NCBI GenBank assembly: GCA_034509925.1
Contig: CM067538.1
Span: 4,117,001 to 4,181,000 of the forward strand
Direction: 5' to 3'
Length of the DNA: 64,000 bases
Origin: Hirudinaria manillensis
Taxonomy: Eukaryota; Annelida; Clitellata; Hirudinida; Hirudinidae
How positions within the stretch are numbered: position 1 is the first letter of the stretch; every line of letters starts with the position of its first letter. Under the pieces are notes generated by a model. The model saw only the letters and a list, made by a program, of their open reading frames with translations. It did not search any database and had not been told where the DNA came from. This document shows, piece by piece, positions 35,788 to 46,857 of the stretch. The translations under genes and the position numbers were made by a program.

Positions 35788-36316
35788 TCAGGTCACCTGG
35801 TCGGTCGTTCTGCTGAAGGAGACGTGTTTGTCAGAAGATATTTCGATTTGAAATTGTTTGCTCTTCGAAGATAACATGCTGATCTCTCGTTTCTGATTCA
35901 AAATGGTTTCCTCTTGCACGGAGATTCTGGAAAATATCGATTTGTTTTAATTGGTTTATTGACCATTAATTGGATTAAATACTACGCTAAAATAGTTTAA
36001 AATATAGTTATAAAATAACCCATGCATAATGCTCCAACCATTAGGATCAACTGATCCAATGCAATGTAAATAAACTTAAAAACTGCAAATTAAATGCCAG
36101 ATAAAAATTGAAAATTCGAGAAGCGAAGACAGATTCAAAGCCAAGTCCGACTGAGTCATGAAGTTGCGCTGCTCGGAGATGAGGTTCTGCACGGTCTTCT
36201 CGAGGTTCTTCTTGTATTCGACCTCTCGGTTCGCGACCTCCGAGTTCAATTCCAGGCGATTCTGCAATTCCTCCACCTTCTCCAGGAGCTCCTGCTTTTC
36301 CTTCTTGAATGATTCC
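35788..36316 (-). CDS. Two coiled-coil exons downstream of the coiled-coil gene; possible alternative 3' end
   Basis: Exon at 36152-36316 follows an acceptor TTGCAG and encodes a heptad-like helix (ESFKKEKQELLEKVEELQNR). Exon at 35797-35926 follows TTTTCCAG and encodes ISVQEETILNQKREISML; it either ends at a GTGACC donor or reads on to a TGA at 35788-35790 (ending DQVT). The two join in frame through CA|GTCGGA, a weak donor, giving NFMTQISVQEE. The first exon needs two incoming bases, exactly what the coiled-coil gene's exon at 37657-37820 supplies, so skipping its last two exons would give a second C-terminus. Alternatively these are the first recognised exons of a separate gene. Confidence 0.45.
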
Positions 36317-36550
36317 CTGCAAGCACAATACATGCATTGCATTGCATGTGGAAGTTTAACTAGTGAAATTTATTTCATAATTTAATTCAAATGCATTCCA
36401 TTGGAATATCCAAAAATATTATTAATATAATTACTAATGTTATTATTAAACTACTATGTCACAATTACCATTAGTAATTAAGTAATTAATAATTTTTTTA
36501 ATTTTTAATCACAAATCATAAGTAAAAATTAGTAAAAGGGAGATCATAAA

Positions 36551-37518
36551 TTAAGACTTCAGTTTGAAGAGTTTGTTCTTGCAGTTGAGTTTGTGGTCCT
36601 TGTACTTGTTGTACTGACTGTCGTACTTTGAGATCATCTTCACCAGTTCGACCTTTAGGAGTTCAAATTCCTTCTCCAGAACTTTTAGTCGATCGATGCT
36701 CGAAGAAGATTCACCGTCGGATTTTTTCTGCTCGGAACGATTGAAAAGGAAGCAAATGATAAAATAGGAGGGATTGGATAAACAAATTATAGATACTAAT
36801 TGTTAATTATAGCTGGTAATGACAATTACTGATAAAGTTTACTGATATTGATGATGATGATATTTTACTGTTTAATTCATATTCAAATGAAAAATTACAG
36901 AAAAATGATTACAGAACAACTTCTTAACCAACAATCAACAAGCTATTGGCATCAATCTATTGGATGCATTTGACAACGATTATGATGATGATTATGATAA
37001 AGGTGACGAGTCATCATTCTGATTTCATAATTTTATTTTTTATTATTTTAAAATCAATTCAAAATCAAACCCAGAAAAACGATTTAAAATCAAACTAAAA
37101 AATCACGATTTTGATTTGAAATCATGATTTCAAACGCTTTTAATATTCAAATACTCTTAAAAATTTCCCCGTCACTGGTGATGAAAATGACGACGACGAT
37201 GATGATGATGATGATGATGAAGAGTAAAGGTGATGAACCTGATCAGAGAATGACCTTAAGCTCCTCATTTGCTCCTCAACAGACTTCAACATGACTTCAA
37301 TCTTTTCCCCGTGTTTTCGGTAAAATTCCGAAGAATTCTGCTCGTCCCTCGAACACGTCCCTTCCTCCTCCTTCGACCTTTCCAGCGTTTTTGTAATTTT
37401 TATTTTATAACAATTTAATATTAATTATTTTTTATGATTTAGAACCGTTTGTTTTAAAAGCAATTTTTATTGCATCATTAGCTAAGAAATGAAACTAACA
37501 TGTTTATTATTATTATTA

Positions 37519-37550
<32 letters not shown>

Positions 37551-39877
37551 GTTGTTATTATTATTATCATTATTACTGTTATTGTTATTATACAACTTTA
37601 CATTGTTAATAAACAAAGTGACTCAAAATGATAACGTGAGTGAGTGATTAAAGTACCCTTTGTTGTGATTAGAAAGTAAATCAAGCTTTGAAGACAACTT
37701 CTTGATTTCAGCCTCCTTCACAGCAAGTTCCCTTTCCAAGGTCTCGACCTTTTGAACTTTGACCTCTGCAACCTTTAACCTTTCAACTGCTTCCTCCAAC
37801 GTCCCTGGACTTTTGAAGGCCTGGTTTATTGTAATAATTTTAAAGAAATAATTATTCACCATATATTTATTTAAATTTATTTATTCACTATTTATATAAT
37901 TTATTTATTATTTATTTATTATAATTAAGAAACATATTATGAATAAGAAAATATAAAATTGAATTAACCCACATTTTCAGGAAAATTTGTGAAGTTTATT
38001 TTGTATCAAATTAGAATTTAACATAAAACTGGGTATTTAAATGCGAGTAATGATTATGTAGATTAATACTTATAATAATAAATTAATTCAAATATTCACG
38101 AAATATAATTAAATTATTTTCAAATTAAAAATAAACCAACCTCAGAACTTTTGTCATTGAGAGGAGGTGGTACAAGGTGATTGGTGGGAATTTCAGGTGA
38201 GACTTTCATCTTAATCGATTAATTGAAATATTAATCGAAATATCGATTAAAACATTAAACAATGTTTTTATTAACATACCAAAACATTTTATCATGTCAT
38301 CACATCCATAATCATCATCATCATTTATTACAACAAAATTAAAATGCCTTTTAAAAGGTTATTTTAAATAATAAGGAACAAATTAAACGCAACGTTCCTC
38401 ACTAGTTTTTCAAGTAAAAGTTTGTTGTTGATTTCCAGATGTTGAACTTTTGATTGAAGTTCTTCAACATTTGATGCTGGCTGCTGTAAATGTTTTGATG
38501 ATGTTGCAAATGTTTCAATGATGTTGCAAATGTTTTGATGATGTTGCAAATTTCAATGTTGATGAATAAAATGCAAGCACCAAATCTTCGACTCAAATTG
38601 AATTAATAGGTTAATTAATTAATAGGACAATGAAAAGTATGAAGTAAATAAGAAATATAAGATGTTATTAAGTTTATAATAATCATTAATAAAATATTAA
38701 TAATACATTAGTAACATATCATGTGTAGATGTTCAACAAAGATTACAAGATGAACTTTATATTCATAATTTAACAAATTCTGGACATATTATTTAATCAG
38801 TTATTTAAAGCTAGTTTTTCCTTCAATTTGGAAACTATATTTATGAGGCATAAATATTCCACATGAATAAAGTAATTATTGAATCAATAAATAATAAATT
38901 AAATAAATAATTGTAAATGAAATAATCACGAAACTTTTAATGTTCCACTGCTTGGAAAATCCATTTCCCCGAGAATAATTTCCGAGTTTTTGGTTGATTG
39001 GTTGATAATTCTTTCCTTCAATTCTTCTATGACGTCCATCAATCGAGCTCTGTCAATCAAAAGGTGAGCAACCTGTTGACCGGGAGTGGAGTCTGCTATG
39101 TCAATCAAACCTTGATTCATCAACATATCCCTGGTTTCACTATTCCTATAACCTGAATGATCAAATGTTTCACTAATTAATAATTGCTCCTAATAATTAG
39201 CCAATTATTTACCATTAACAATAAATCATGCCATTTACATTACATTTTTTTTATCCAACTCATATTATCTTAGTAAATTTATTTTTTCTTTTCAATAATT
39301 TAAAAAAGCATGCAAAGTATTTATATATTTGATCAAATTATATATTATGTGTATTCGTTGAGAATGATAGTGGATCATTTTGAATGATTCTGTGCTTGAA
39401 TAATTCTCTAAGGAAAGTGTAAACATTGAAATTGACTTGAAATTGATATTTTACTCTGAAGCTGCTGCTGAAGGGAGAAAATCTCCTGCTGCATTTCCCT
39501 CTCCCTCGACTCATATTCCAAGATCAGCTCCTCTCTGGTTCCATTCAACCTGGAAATTTGGTCAACATAGCTTGAGAACTGAATTCTTTCCTCATCTAGC
39601 TGTTGTTTCAATCCAGCAATTTCTCCCTATAATCAATAGAACTGTTGACAAAATTTTCTTTTTCTAAACATGAAAAGAAAATAAAATATCCAAGTTACAA
39701 TATGAAAATTTAAGTTATGTGCTTAATGCTTAATTTGAAGAGAAAATTAAATAAATTTAATTTTAAAATTAAAAACATTACTTCAAGTTGCAATATGTGC
39801 TTTATCAAAAATTTATGTCTCTGATCATCGTCGTCACTTTCTGACAATCCAAGTTTGTCCTTTAATTCGCTGACGGA
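36551..39877 (-). CDS. Unrecognised coiled-coil protein gene, eight exons, 5'-partial
   Basis: Minus-strand exons 39782-39877, 39455-39626, 38935-39152, 38403-38483, 38141-38209, 37657-37820, 37239-37377 and 36551-36727 join in phase to 372 codons ending in TAA. Most junctions are GT-AG with good consensus; the acceptor at 37378-37379 lacks a pyrimidine tract. The protein is mostly amphipathic helix (LKQQLDEERIQFSSYVDQIS, ESREREMQQEIFSLQQQL, LERELAVKEAEIKKLSSKLD, VLEKEFELLKVELVKMISK) and ends in a basic KDHKLNCKNKLFKLKS. An early acidic stretch SESDDDD is near the first visible exon. No other domain was found. A golgin or centrosomal role is possible but not shown. The true start lies upstream of 39877, and I could not place it among the degraded repeats there. 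One acceptor (38481-38486) is a CAGCAG tandem that could add or drop a glutamine. Confidence 0.75.
37504..37600. repeat. Interrupted (ATT)n microsatellite in an intron of the coiled-coil gene
   Basis: ATT units broken by ATC and GTT triplets, lying between the 37239-37377 and 37657-37820 exons. Confidence 0.9.
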
Positions 39878-41590
39878 CTGTCGTGTATATGAGATTTAAT
39901 TTAGTATCAAATAATAAATATAATACAACATAAACAAACAATCAGATACAAACAAGGCTGCACATTTCGGAGAAAAATCATTAAACGTGACCACAAACAA
40001 TCAGTTGTTATGGAAGCAGATTTTACTATCCAAGGATCTTGGGGCGTACATATACAACTTGAAATCATGATTACATAAATTATATTGAATTGATTTTTTA
40101 ATTACAATTTATTTTGTACAGATCTATCACTGTGTATCTCAATTTTTGGGATAAATCTCAGTTGCATTAAAATATCAGTTGCATTTTTCGACATCGGAAG
40201 TGAAATTACGGCATTACAATATTTATAGACTTTGGCAATTTAATAATAGAAACTCTTTGATTAGGATGTAGAGAATCTCTGAGAGATGGAAGCCAACCCC
40301 GAATTTCTAGATAAAATTGTTTTGTTATTGGCAATATATATATAATTTGTTTTTATTTTAGATTTGTTCTACTTTTAAATGTGATTATATTTACGATGCA
40401 CGCATCAAAAACGGTTAAATAAAAATAATCCGCACATTTTTATCATAAACGGTTGATTTTTAAACGTTCCAAACGTGACACTAGGTTTTGTTGCAGATCG
40501 CGTTGCAGATATCAAAATGTGATTGTTTTATTAAGGATAGGTATTGAAGAACACTTTTTTGACTTTATATGGCACAGGCAATCCTTTGGATGATTTTCCT
40601 GAGGTCCAGGATTGGAGTTTTCCAATGGGGGAAGATGAAAATCTCCCAAATTATCAGAGAAGCCCATTTTTTCGAAAATATAGTATAATAGCCAAATCAA
40701 TAAGGATGAAACAATCTTACCAGCCTACGAGTGCGACCACCGAGTTTGAAAATATCAACTATATATCAACTATAATATAAGGTCGGAAGGTTTCTTTCAT
40801 CCTTGCCTTCCGGGTATGAATTTATCTGCGGTTCATTAAAAGCTGCTGATCGAAATTGTTAATCCGATTTTTAAGATGCTCCGTTCTCGGAAGTTTGATA
40901 TTTGTAAATTGTTTTCAAATTATACCAATGTGATTGGCAGATGTAAATAAATTTTTATAATTGCCTCGCTGCTCAAAAGAAGTGGTGCTAATGTCATCTG
41001 TAAATTGTTGGCATTGGTTCGTCAGCTGCAGTTTTTCGATCAAGTTGCGTGGCACCACAATGCCTTTCGAATGTCCTCAAAACAATGTCTACATGCACTT
41101 AATTCTCTCGCTCCTGCTCTACATGCTCTTGAGATGTGCCTCAGTTTCGTCAATTTCAGACACGACAGACCACCAAACCCGACACATAAACTGTTTGGGA
41201 GCCTAGGATTATTTGGTTCGTACATTATTTGTTCTTACGGATTACCACATTATTTTATAGTGTTTATTATTTATTTATTTATTTGTTTATTTTTATCTTT
41301 ACTATCACTATTTATCTTTATACTGATATTTAATACTATTCCATTCCACGCCGAAACACACCACCCCGAAGTTCATAAAGATGCATCAAGCGTAAAACAG
41401 AATAAAAATATTATAACTTTGACTTTTCATGAAGCTATTTAAGTGTGCTACCACTTAAAGCCTGTGCATTATTTAAATTGGTTATTTAGAAATAAATTAA
41501 AAATTTAATATAATTTAAATAATTATTTTTTTTTAATAATTATATACAGGCTCTTTTATATTTCTATTTAGGCAAGGCTTTATTTGCAGC
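39878..41590. other. Unassigned region upstream of the coiled-coil exons
   Basis: Should contain the missing 5' exons of the coiled-coil gene, or their remains. Minus-strand hints are a peptide MGFSDNLGDFHLPPLENSNP starting near 40664, IFKLGGRTRRL ending at a GTAAGA donor near 40720, and a helix-like stretch (PRNLIEKLQLTNQCQQFTDD) around 40990-41060 whose upstream frame is broken by three stop codons. Plus-strand frames overlap the same bases. None could be joined in phase with the gene, so no exon is called. Confidence 0.35.
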
Positions 41591-41599
41591 GCCAGCACA

Positions 41600-42105
41600 T
41601 TACGGAACGTATATCAGTGTGGACGATAAACACTCGTTCGTAAGAATGAAGAAATATTTGTTAGGAAGAGTCTTCCCCATTTGATTGGGCCTCAGCGGTT
41701 GCAGGTTTACAAGGCATGCTGAATTATATCGGGTCTTCAGGTAAGCCGTTAGGCCAGACATCAATAACGAATTTTGGAATTGCAATGTCAAAATCGGCGC
41801 TTTCTGTTAATCGCTGAATTTTTTTTAACAGTTATCTCCTTTATATTTTACTCTATATATCTCTTTCCGGTATGTCTTTTTGTGCATCAGCTTCATTTAA
41901 ATCGAAATAGTTTATACCAATAGGAAAACTATTCGGTTCCGACCTTCAAATGCATCGCAACATTATATTTGATTATTTGCCGTGTTTTTGACGATAGATC
42001 CTGTGGCATCAATATGAATTAATGGTTCGAGGAAATATATATCAGGGTATCACGAGCTGTTTCAGGCAGTAATCTTATAAGGAAAAGGATAAAAAGATAT
42101 TTATC
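41600..42105 (-). pseudogene. Old, diverged copy of the transposase-like sequence
   Basis: Minus-strand fragments match the two younger copies next door at lower identity, for example the peptide PLIHIDATGSIV with stop codons around it (about 41960-42040). It is the most decayed member of the array. Boundaries are approximate. Confidence 0.5.
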
Positions 42106-43654
42106 GCAAAGTTTGCAATTCGTACTCTTGTTGTAAATACCTCAACGTTCTTTAATGAAGATCGAGCCAGTTTTCTGGATCTTCGTCTATGATGATATCG
42201 TTACCAGATATCAATTATCAATTGATCTTGATTTGCTAAAACTTTCTTCCCTCTATGCTATCTTGTACCTTAGCAATATATTCAGACACACTTCTTCTCC
42301 TCGAAGTTGGATGTGAAGACTGCACTATTCACATAACATGATTGCGATGTTGACTATGTAATCCATTGCTGTCGTAGACAGTCGTTGTCCTGGAAAAATA
42401 GTTAAGAAGTCCTCCAACCTAAGGACTGAATGGTTACGTTGGCAAACAATAGTGCTATGATTAGTTTTAATATTAAAATATCTCGGAACTTGAGGCAGGC
42501 CGTTGGTGCGCATCCTGCTCTCTCGATCCTTCAGATTTCTAGAAGTAACAAACCGCGCTAGATTTAAGGTCGAAACGCTCTTTTGGCTGTCGATATGCCT
42601 AGAGGTTTTATTAATCCTATTTCTTTTCTTCCACCTACTCGTAGGTATCTTAATTTTACAAGATTTAGGAGGGACGACACCTCAGGAAACTTCTAGTGTC
42701 ACATCACAGAATTGATCGAAATGTGCCTACAACGACGCCGTTCTCGTTGGCATGAGAAGAATATGGAGAAGCGACCTAACTTTAGAATCGGCGCAACAAT
42801 TTTCTCTTTTACGCTCCGTCTGACATCGGAGGCAAGATTTTTAATATAATGCACAGAGCATATCAAAACTATGACTTTTGGTAAAAGTCTGACATCCTGG
42901 CGATCTATGCTATCTTGCACCTTAGTCAGATATTCAGAGACTTATTTGCATTGTTGCAAAGAGTACCGCGTTGAGGGTGGCACGGCAGAAATCTATTACT
43001 ACTGTCTTAAAAAGAGGTTTCGTTGTATTCCGGCTATGATCGCCACTCGAACAATCGAAAACCTGGAATGCATCTTTCCCGCCCTTCCAATGCATCACAG
43101 CACTGTAAAGGTAAATTCTACTAATATTTGCCACGTTTCTAACGATAGATCCCGTAGCATCTATATGAATTAAAGGTTCTAAAAAAATTCGCAGCTATCA
43201 TGAGCTGTTTGAGGCAATATGTCATAATCTTATAAGTAAAAGGAAAAAAAGACACTTCACGCAAAGTTTGTAATTCGGTATCTAATTTTAAATCCCCCAT
43301 CTTCCTTTTGAAGATCGATTCAGTCGTCCTTGTCCATATCGCCACTGGATTTCAGTTGCGGACTGATCTTCCTGACATTCTTCGACGGAAGATCTTCTTT
43401 CTCTACCCCCGGTAGACCTTCGTCTTGCAGCCAAGTATGAAATACTGTAGGCTTCCTTGTTTTTAACATACCTCTAACCAAATCCCTGGTGGGCCCAAAC
43501 AGACGTCTTCTCACAGGCACGTCACCGTGACCTATGTCGACGCCATTGCACCAAATGATAAACGTGTTATTGTTTTCCAATACGCAAAGATATAACCTGC
43601 AACTTTTTTGTATGTAGTACATAATCCTGTTACCCTACTATCGCATGCGTTATA
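42106..43654 (-). pseudogene. Decayed transposase-like copy 1 (MULE-like), module T
   Basis: Broken minus-strand reading frames. One frame reads PLIHIDATGSIVRNV, then SAVMHWKGGKDAFQVFDC; another, after a frameshift, reads TVVIDFCRATLNAVLFATMQ, then RLLPKVIVLICSVHYIKNLA. The order HIDATG, VIDF, then C-x2-H resembles the DDE-type catalytic core of MULE-like transposases found in many invertebrates. The upstream part encodes GDVPVRRRLFGPTRDLVRGM. A further frame has FLTIFPGQRLSTTAMDYI, which is weakly like the start of a Ulp1-type protease. The copy lacks 46 bases present in copy 2 at the hairpin. No intact ORF is visible. Confidence 0.6.
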
Positions 43655-43910
43655 CTTTGAGAAGGAGCAAGGACAAGGGACCATTTCATTGACCAGCACC
43701 CTAAAGCACTCATTTAGATCTTTAACAGGCAAGCTGAAATCCCATACTTTCGACAACTCCGCTCGTTCACCTACCGTCTTTTTGGCATAAAGATTCTTAC
43801 ATTCTACGTAATGGCGGGTTGGTTTCGACTGCTTGACTACTTCCGAAGTTTGACACCTCTGTGTAGCTGAATTCTCAGGTTAATTCCTGATTACTTCAAC
43901 TTCAACTGGA

Positions 43911-44215
43911 GATGCCCGTATCCCCAGCATATAAAGCTGTCGTTGTTTATCGCACTGCTTAAACTTATTGCCATGCGTAATAACTCCTCCGGGTTATATT
44001 GTGACAGAATTCCATAACAATCTTCATGGTAGTTCAGGTATCTCGATTCGATACTCTTGATAAGAGCATCGGTTCGAGTTGCTAGGTCTTTCCGAAAGAC
44101 CAAACGAACTAAGGGATAGATGGTGCCGACGACAGCCTTTGTCAACATCCCACTCTTAAAACTTGGAATCGTAAATAACTTCATAGCGACCATTGGCGAT
44201 GGCTTGATGACTTAC
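43911..44215 (-). repeat. Module M, copy a
   Basis: About 300-bp module repeated four times in the array. The open minus-strand frame contains FTIPSFKSGMLTKAVVGTIY and ESRYLNYHEDCYGILSQYNP. Its role is unknown. It is nearly identical to copy b. Confidence 0.85.
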
Positions 44216-44272
44216 CTGCAACTTTTTTGTATGTATAATCCTGTTACCCTACTATCGCATGCGTTATACTTT

Positions 44273-44574
44273 GCCCTTATCCCCAGCATATAAAGCTGTC
44301 GTTGTTTATCGCACTGCTTAAACTTATTGCCATGCGTAATAACTCCTCCGGGTTATATTGTGACAGAATTCCATAACAATGTTCATGGTAGTTCAGGTAT
44401 CTCGATTCGATACTCTTGATAAGAGCATCGGTTCGAGTTGCTAGGTCTTTCCGAAAGACCAAACGAACTAAGGGATAGATGGTGCCGACGACAGCCTTTG
44501 TCAACATCCCACTCTTAAAACTTGGAATCGTAAATAACTTCATAGCGACCATTGGCGATGGCTTGATGACTTAC
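44273..44574 (-). repeat. Module M, copy b
   Basis: Almost exact repeat of copy a. The two are separated by the same CTGCAACTTTTTTGTATGTA segment that also ends module T, so the array grew by duplication of a larger block followed by deletion. Confidence 0.85.
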
Positions 44575-44736
44575 CGTGACGGGATTATAAGCCACCCCTA
44601 CTGGTTTTATCACCGCCGTCACTATGAGGTGCCTTTTTCATGCCTATGCTCCCTTTAGGCATCGACTTCCCTCTACAATATGCCTTCGGCAAATTCAACT
44701 CAGACTACTTAAAAATTAATTTATTTTTACCGATAC

Positions 44737-44960
44737 GATGCCCGTATCCCCAGCATATAAAGCTGTCGTTGTTTATCGCACTGCTTAAACTTATTGCCAT
44801 GCGTAATAACTCCTCCGGGTTATATTGTGACTGAATTCCATAACAATGTTCAAGGTAGTTCAGGTATCTCCATTCGATACTCTTGACAAGAGCATCGGTT
44901 CGATTTGCTAGGTCTTTCCGAAAGACCAAACGAAGTAAGGGATAGATGGTGCCGGCGACA
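44737..44960 (-). repeat. Module M, copy c (truncated)
   Basis: Shorter and more diverged M copy (CCATTCGATACTCTTGACAAG in place of TCGATTCGATACTCTTGATA). It ends abruptly against the start of module T copy 2 at 44961, marking a recombination junction. Confidence 0.8.
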
Positions 44961-46559
44961 GCAAAGTTTGCAATTCGTACTCTTGATGTAAATCCCTCAA
45001 CGTTCTTTATTGAAGATCGAGCCAGTTTTCTGGATCTTCGTCTATGATGATATCGTTACCAGATATCAATTATCAACTGATCTTGATTTGCTAAAACTTT
45101 CTTCCCTCTATGCTATCTTGTACCTTAGCAAGATATTCAGACACACTTCTCCTCCTCGAAGTTGGATGTGAAGACTGCACTATTCACATAACATGATTGC
45201 GACGTTGACTATGTAATCCACTGCTGTCGTAGACAGTCGTTGTCCTGGAAAAATAGTTAAGAAGTCCTCCAACCTAAGGACTGAATGGTTACGTTGGCAA
45301 ACAATAGTGCTATGATTAGTTTTAATATTAAAATATCTCGGAACTTGAGGCAGGCCGTTGGTGCGCATCCTGCTCTCTCGATCCTTCAGATTTCTAGAAG
45401 TAACAAACCGCGCTAGATTTAAGGTCGAAACGCTCTTTTGGCTGTCGATATGCCTAGAGGTTTTATTAATCCTATTTCTTTTCTTCCACCTACTCGTAGG
45501 TATCTTAATTTTACAAGATTTAGGAGGGACGACACCTCAGGAAACTTCTAGTGTCACATCACAGAATTGATCGAAATGTGCCTACAACGACGCCGTTCTC
45601 GTTGGCATGAGAAGAATATGGAGAAGCGACCTAACTTTAGAATCGACGCAACAATTTTCTCTTTTACGCTCCGTCTGACATCGGAGGCAAGATTTTTAAT
45701 ATAATGCGCAGAGCATATCAAAACTATGACTTTTGGTAAAAGTCTGACATCCTGGCGATCTATGCTATCTTGCACCTTAGTCAGATATTCAGAGACACTT
45801 ATTTGCATTGTTGCAAAGAGTACCGCATTGAGGGTGGCACGGCAGAAATCTATTACTACTGTCTTAAAAAGAGGTTTCGTTGTATTCCGGCTAAACCAAG
45901 TTGCTATCGCACAACATTTTCGCGATAGCAACTTGAGAATGATCGCCACTCGAACAATCGAAAACCTGGAATGCATCTTTCCCGCCCTTCCAATGCATCA
46001 CAGCACTGTAAAGGTAAATTCTACTAATATTTGCCACGTTTCTAACGATAGATCCCGTAGCATCAATATGAATTAAAGGTTCTAAAAAAATTCGCAGCTA
46101 TCATGAGCTGTTTGAGGCAATATGTCATAATCTTATAAGTAAAAGGAAAAAAAGACACTTCACGCAAAGTTTGTAATTCGGTATCTAATTTTAAATCCCC
46201 CATCTTCCTTTTTTGAAGATCGATTCAGTCGTCCTTGTCCATATCGCCACTGGATTTCAGTTGCGAACTGATCTTCCTGACATTCTTCGACGGAAGATCT
46301 TCTTTCTCTACCCCCGGTAGACCTTCGTCTTGCAGCCAAGTATGAAATACTGCAGGCTTCCTTGTTTTTAACATACCTCTAACCAAATCCCTGGTGGGCC
46401 CAAACAGACGTCTTCTCACAGGCACGTCACCGTGACCTATGTCGACGCCATTGCACCAAATGATAAACGTGTTATTGTTTTCCAATACGCAAAGATATAA
46501 CCTGCAACTTTTTTGTATGTAGTACATAATCCTGTTACCCTACTATCGCACGCGTTATA
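44961..46559 (-). pseudogene. Decayed transposase-like copy 2 (MULE-like), module T
   Basis: About 1.6 kb, nearly identical to copy 1 over its whole length. It is 50 bases longer, mostly because of a 46-base hairpin at about 45895-45940. The minus-strand frame of 140 codons contains VIDFCRATLNAVLFATMQIS and LPKVIVLICSAHYIKNLA. The frame is shifted relative to the upstream part in both copies, so neither encodes a full protein as read. Confidence 0.6.
45898..45934. repeat. Perfect 13-bp hairpin present only in module T copy 2
   Basis: AAGTTGCTATCGC (45898-45910) and its exact complement GCGATAGCAACTT (45922-45934) flank an 11-base loop. Copy 1 lacks it and about nine neighbouring bases. Confidence 0.9.
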
Positions 46560-46595
46560 ATTTTCTTCCTCCACTAAATTTATTTTAACCGACAC

Positions 46596-46857
46596 GATGC
46601 CCGTATCCAAAGCATATAAAGCTGTCGTTGTTTATCGCGCTGCTTAAACTTATTGCCATGCGTAATAACTCCTCCGGGTTATATTGTGACAGAATTCCAT
46701 AACAATGTTCAAGGTAGTTCAGGTATCTCGATTCGATACTCTTGATAAGAGCATCGGTTCGAGTTGCTAGGTCTTTCCGAAAGACCAAACGAACTAAGGG
46801 ATAGATGGTGCCGACGACAGCCTTTGTCAACATCACACTCTTAATACTTAGAATCGT
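46596..46857 (-). repeat. Module M, copy d
   Basis: Most distal M copy, with a truncated end near 46857. In minus-strand order the array reads M(d), T2, M(c), M(b), M(a), T1, then the old copy. Confidence 0.8.
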
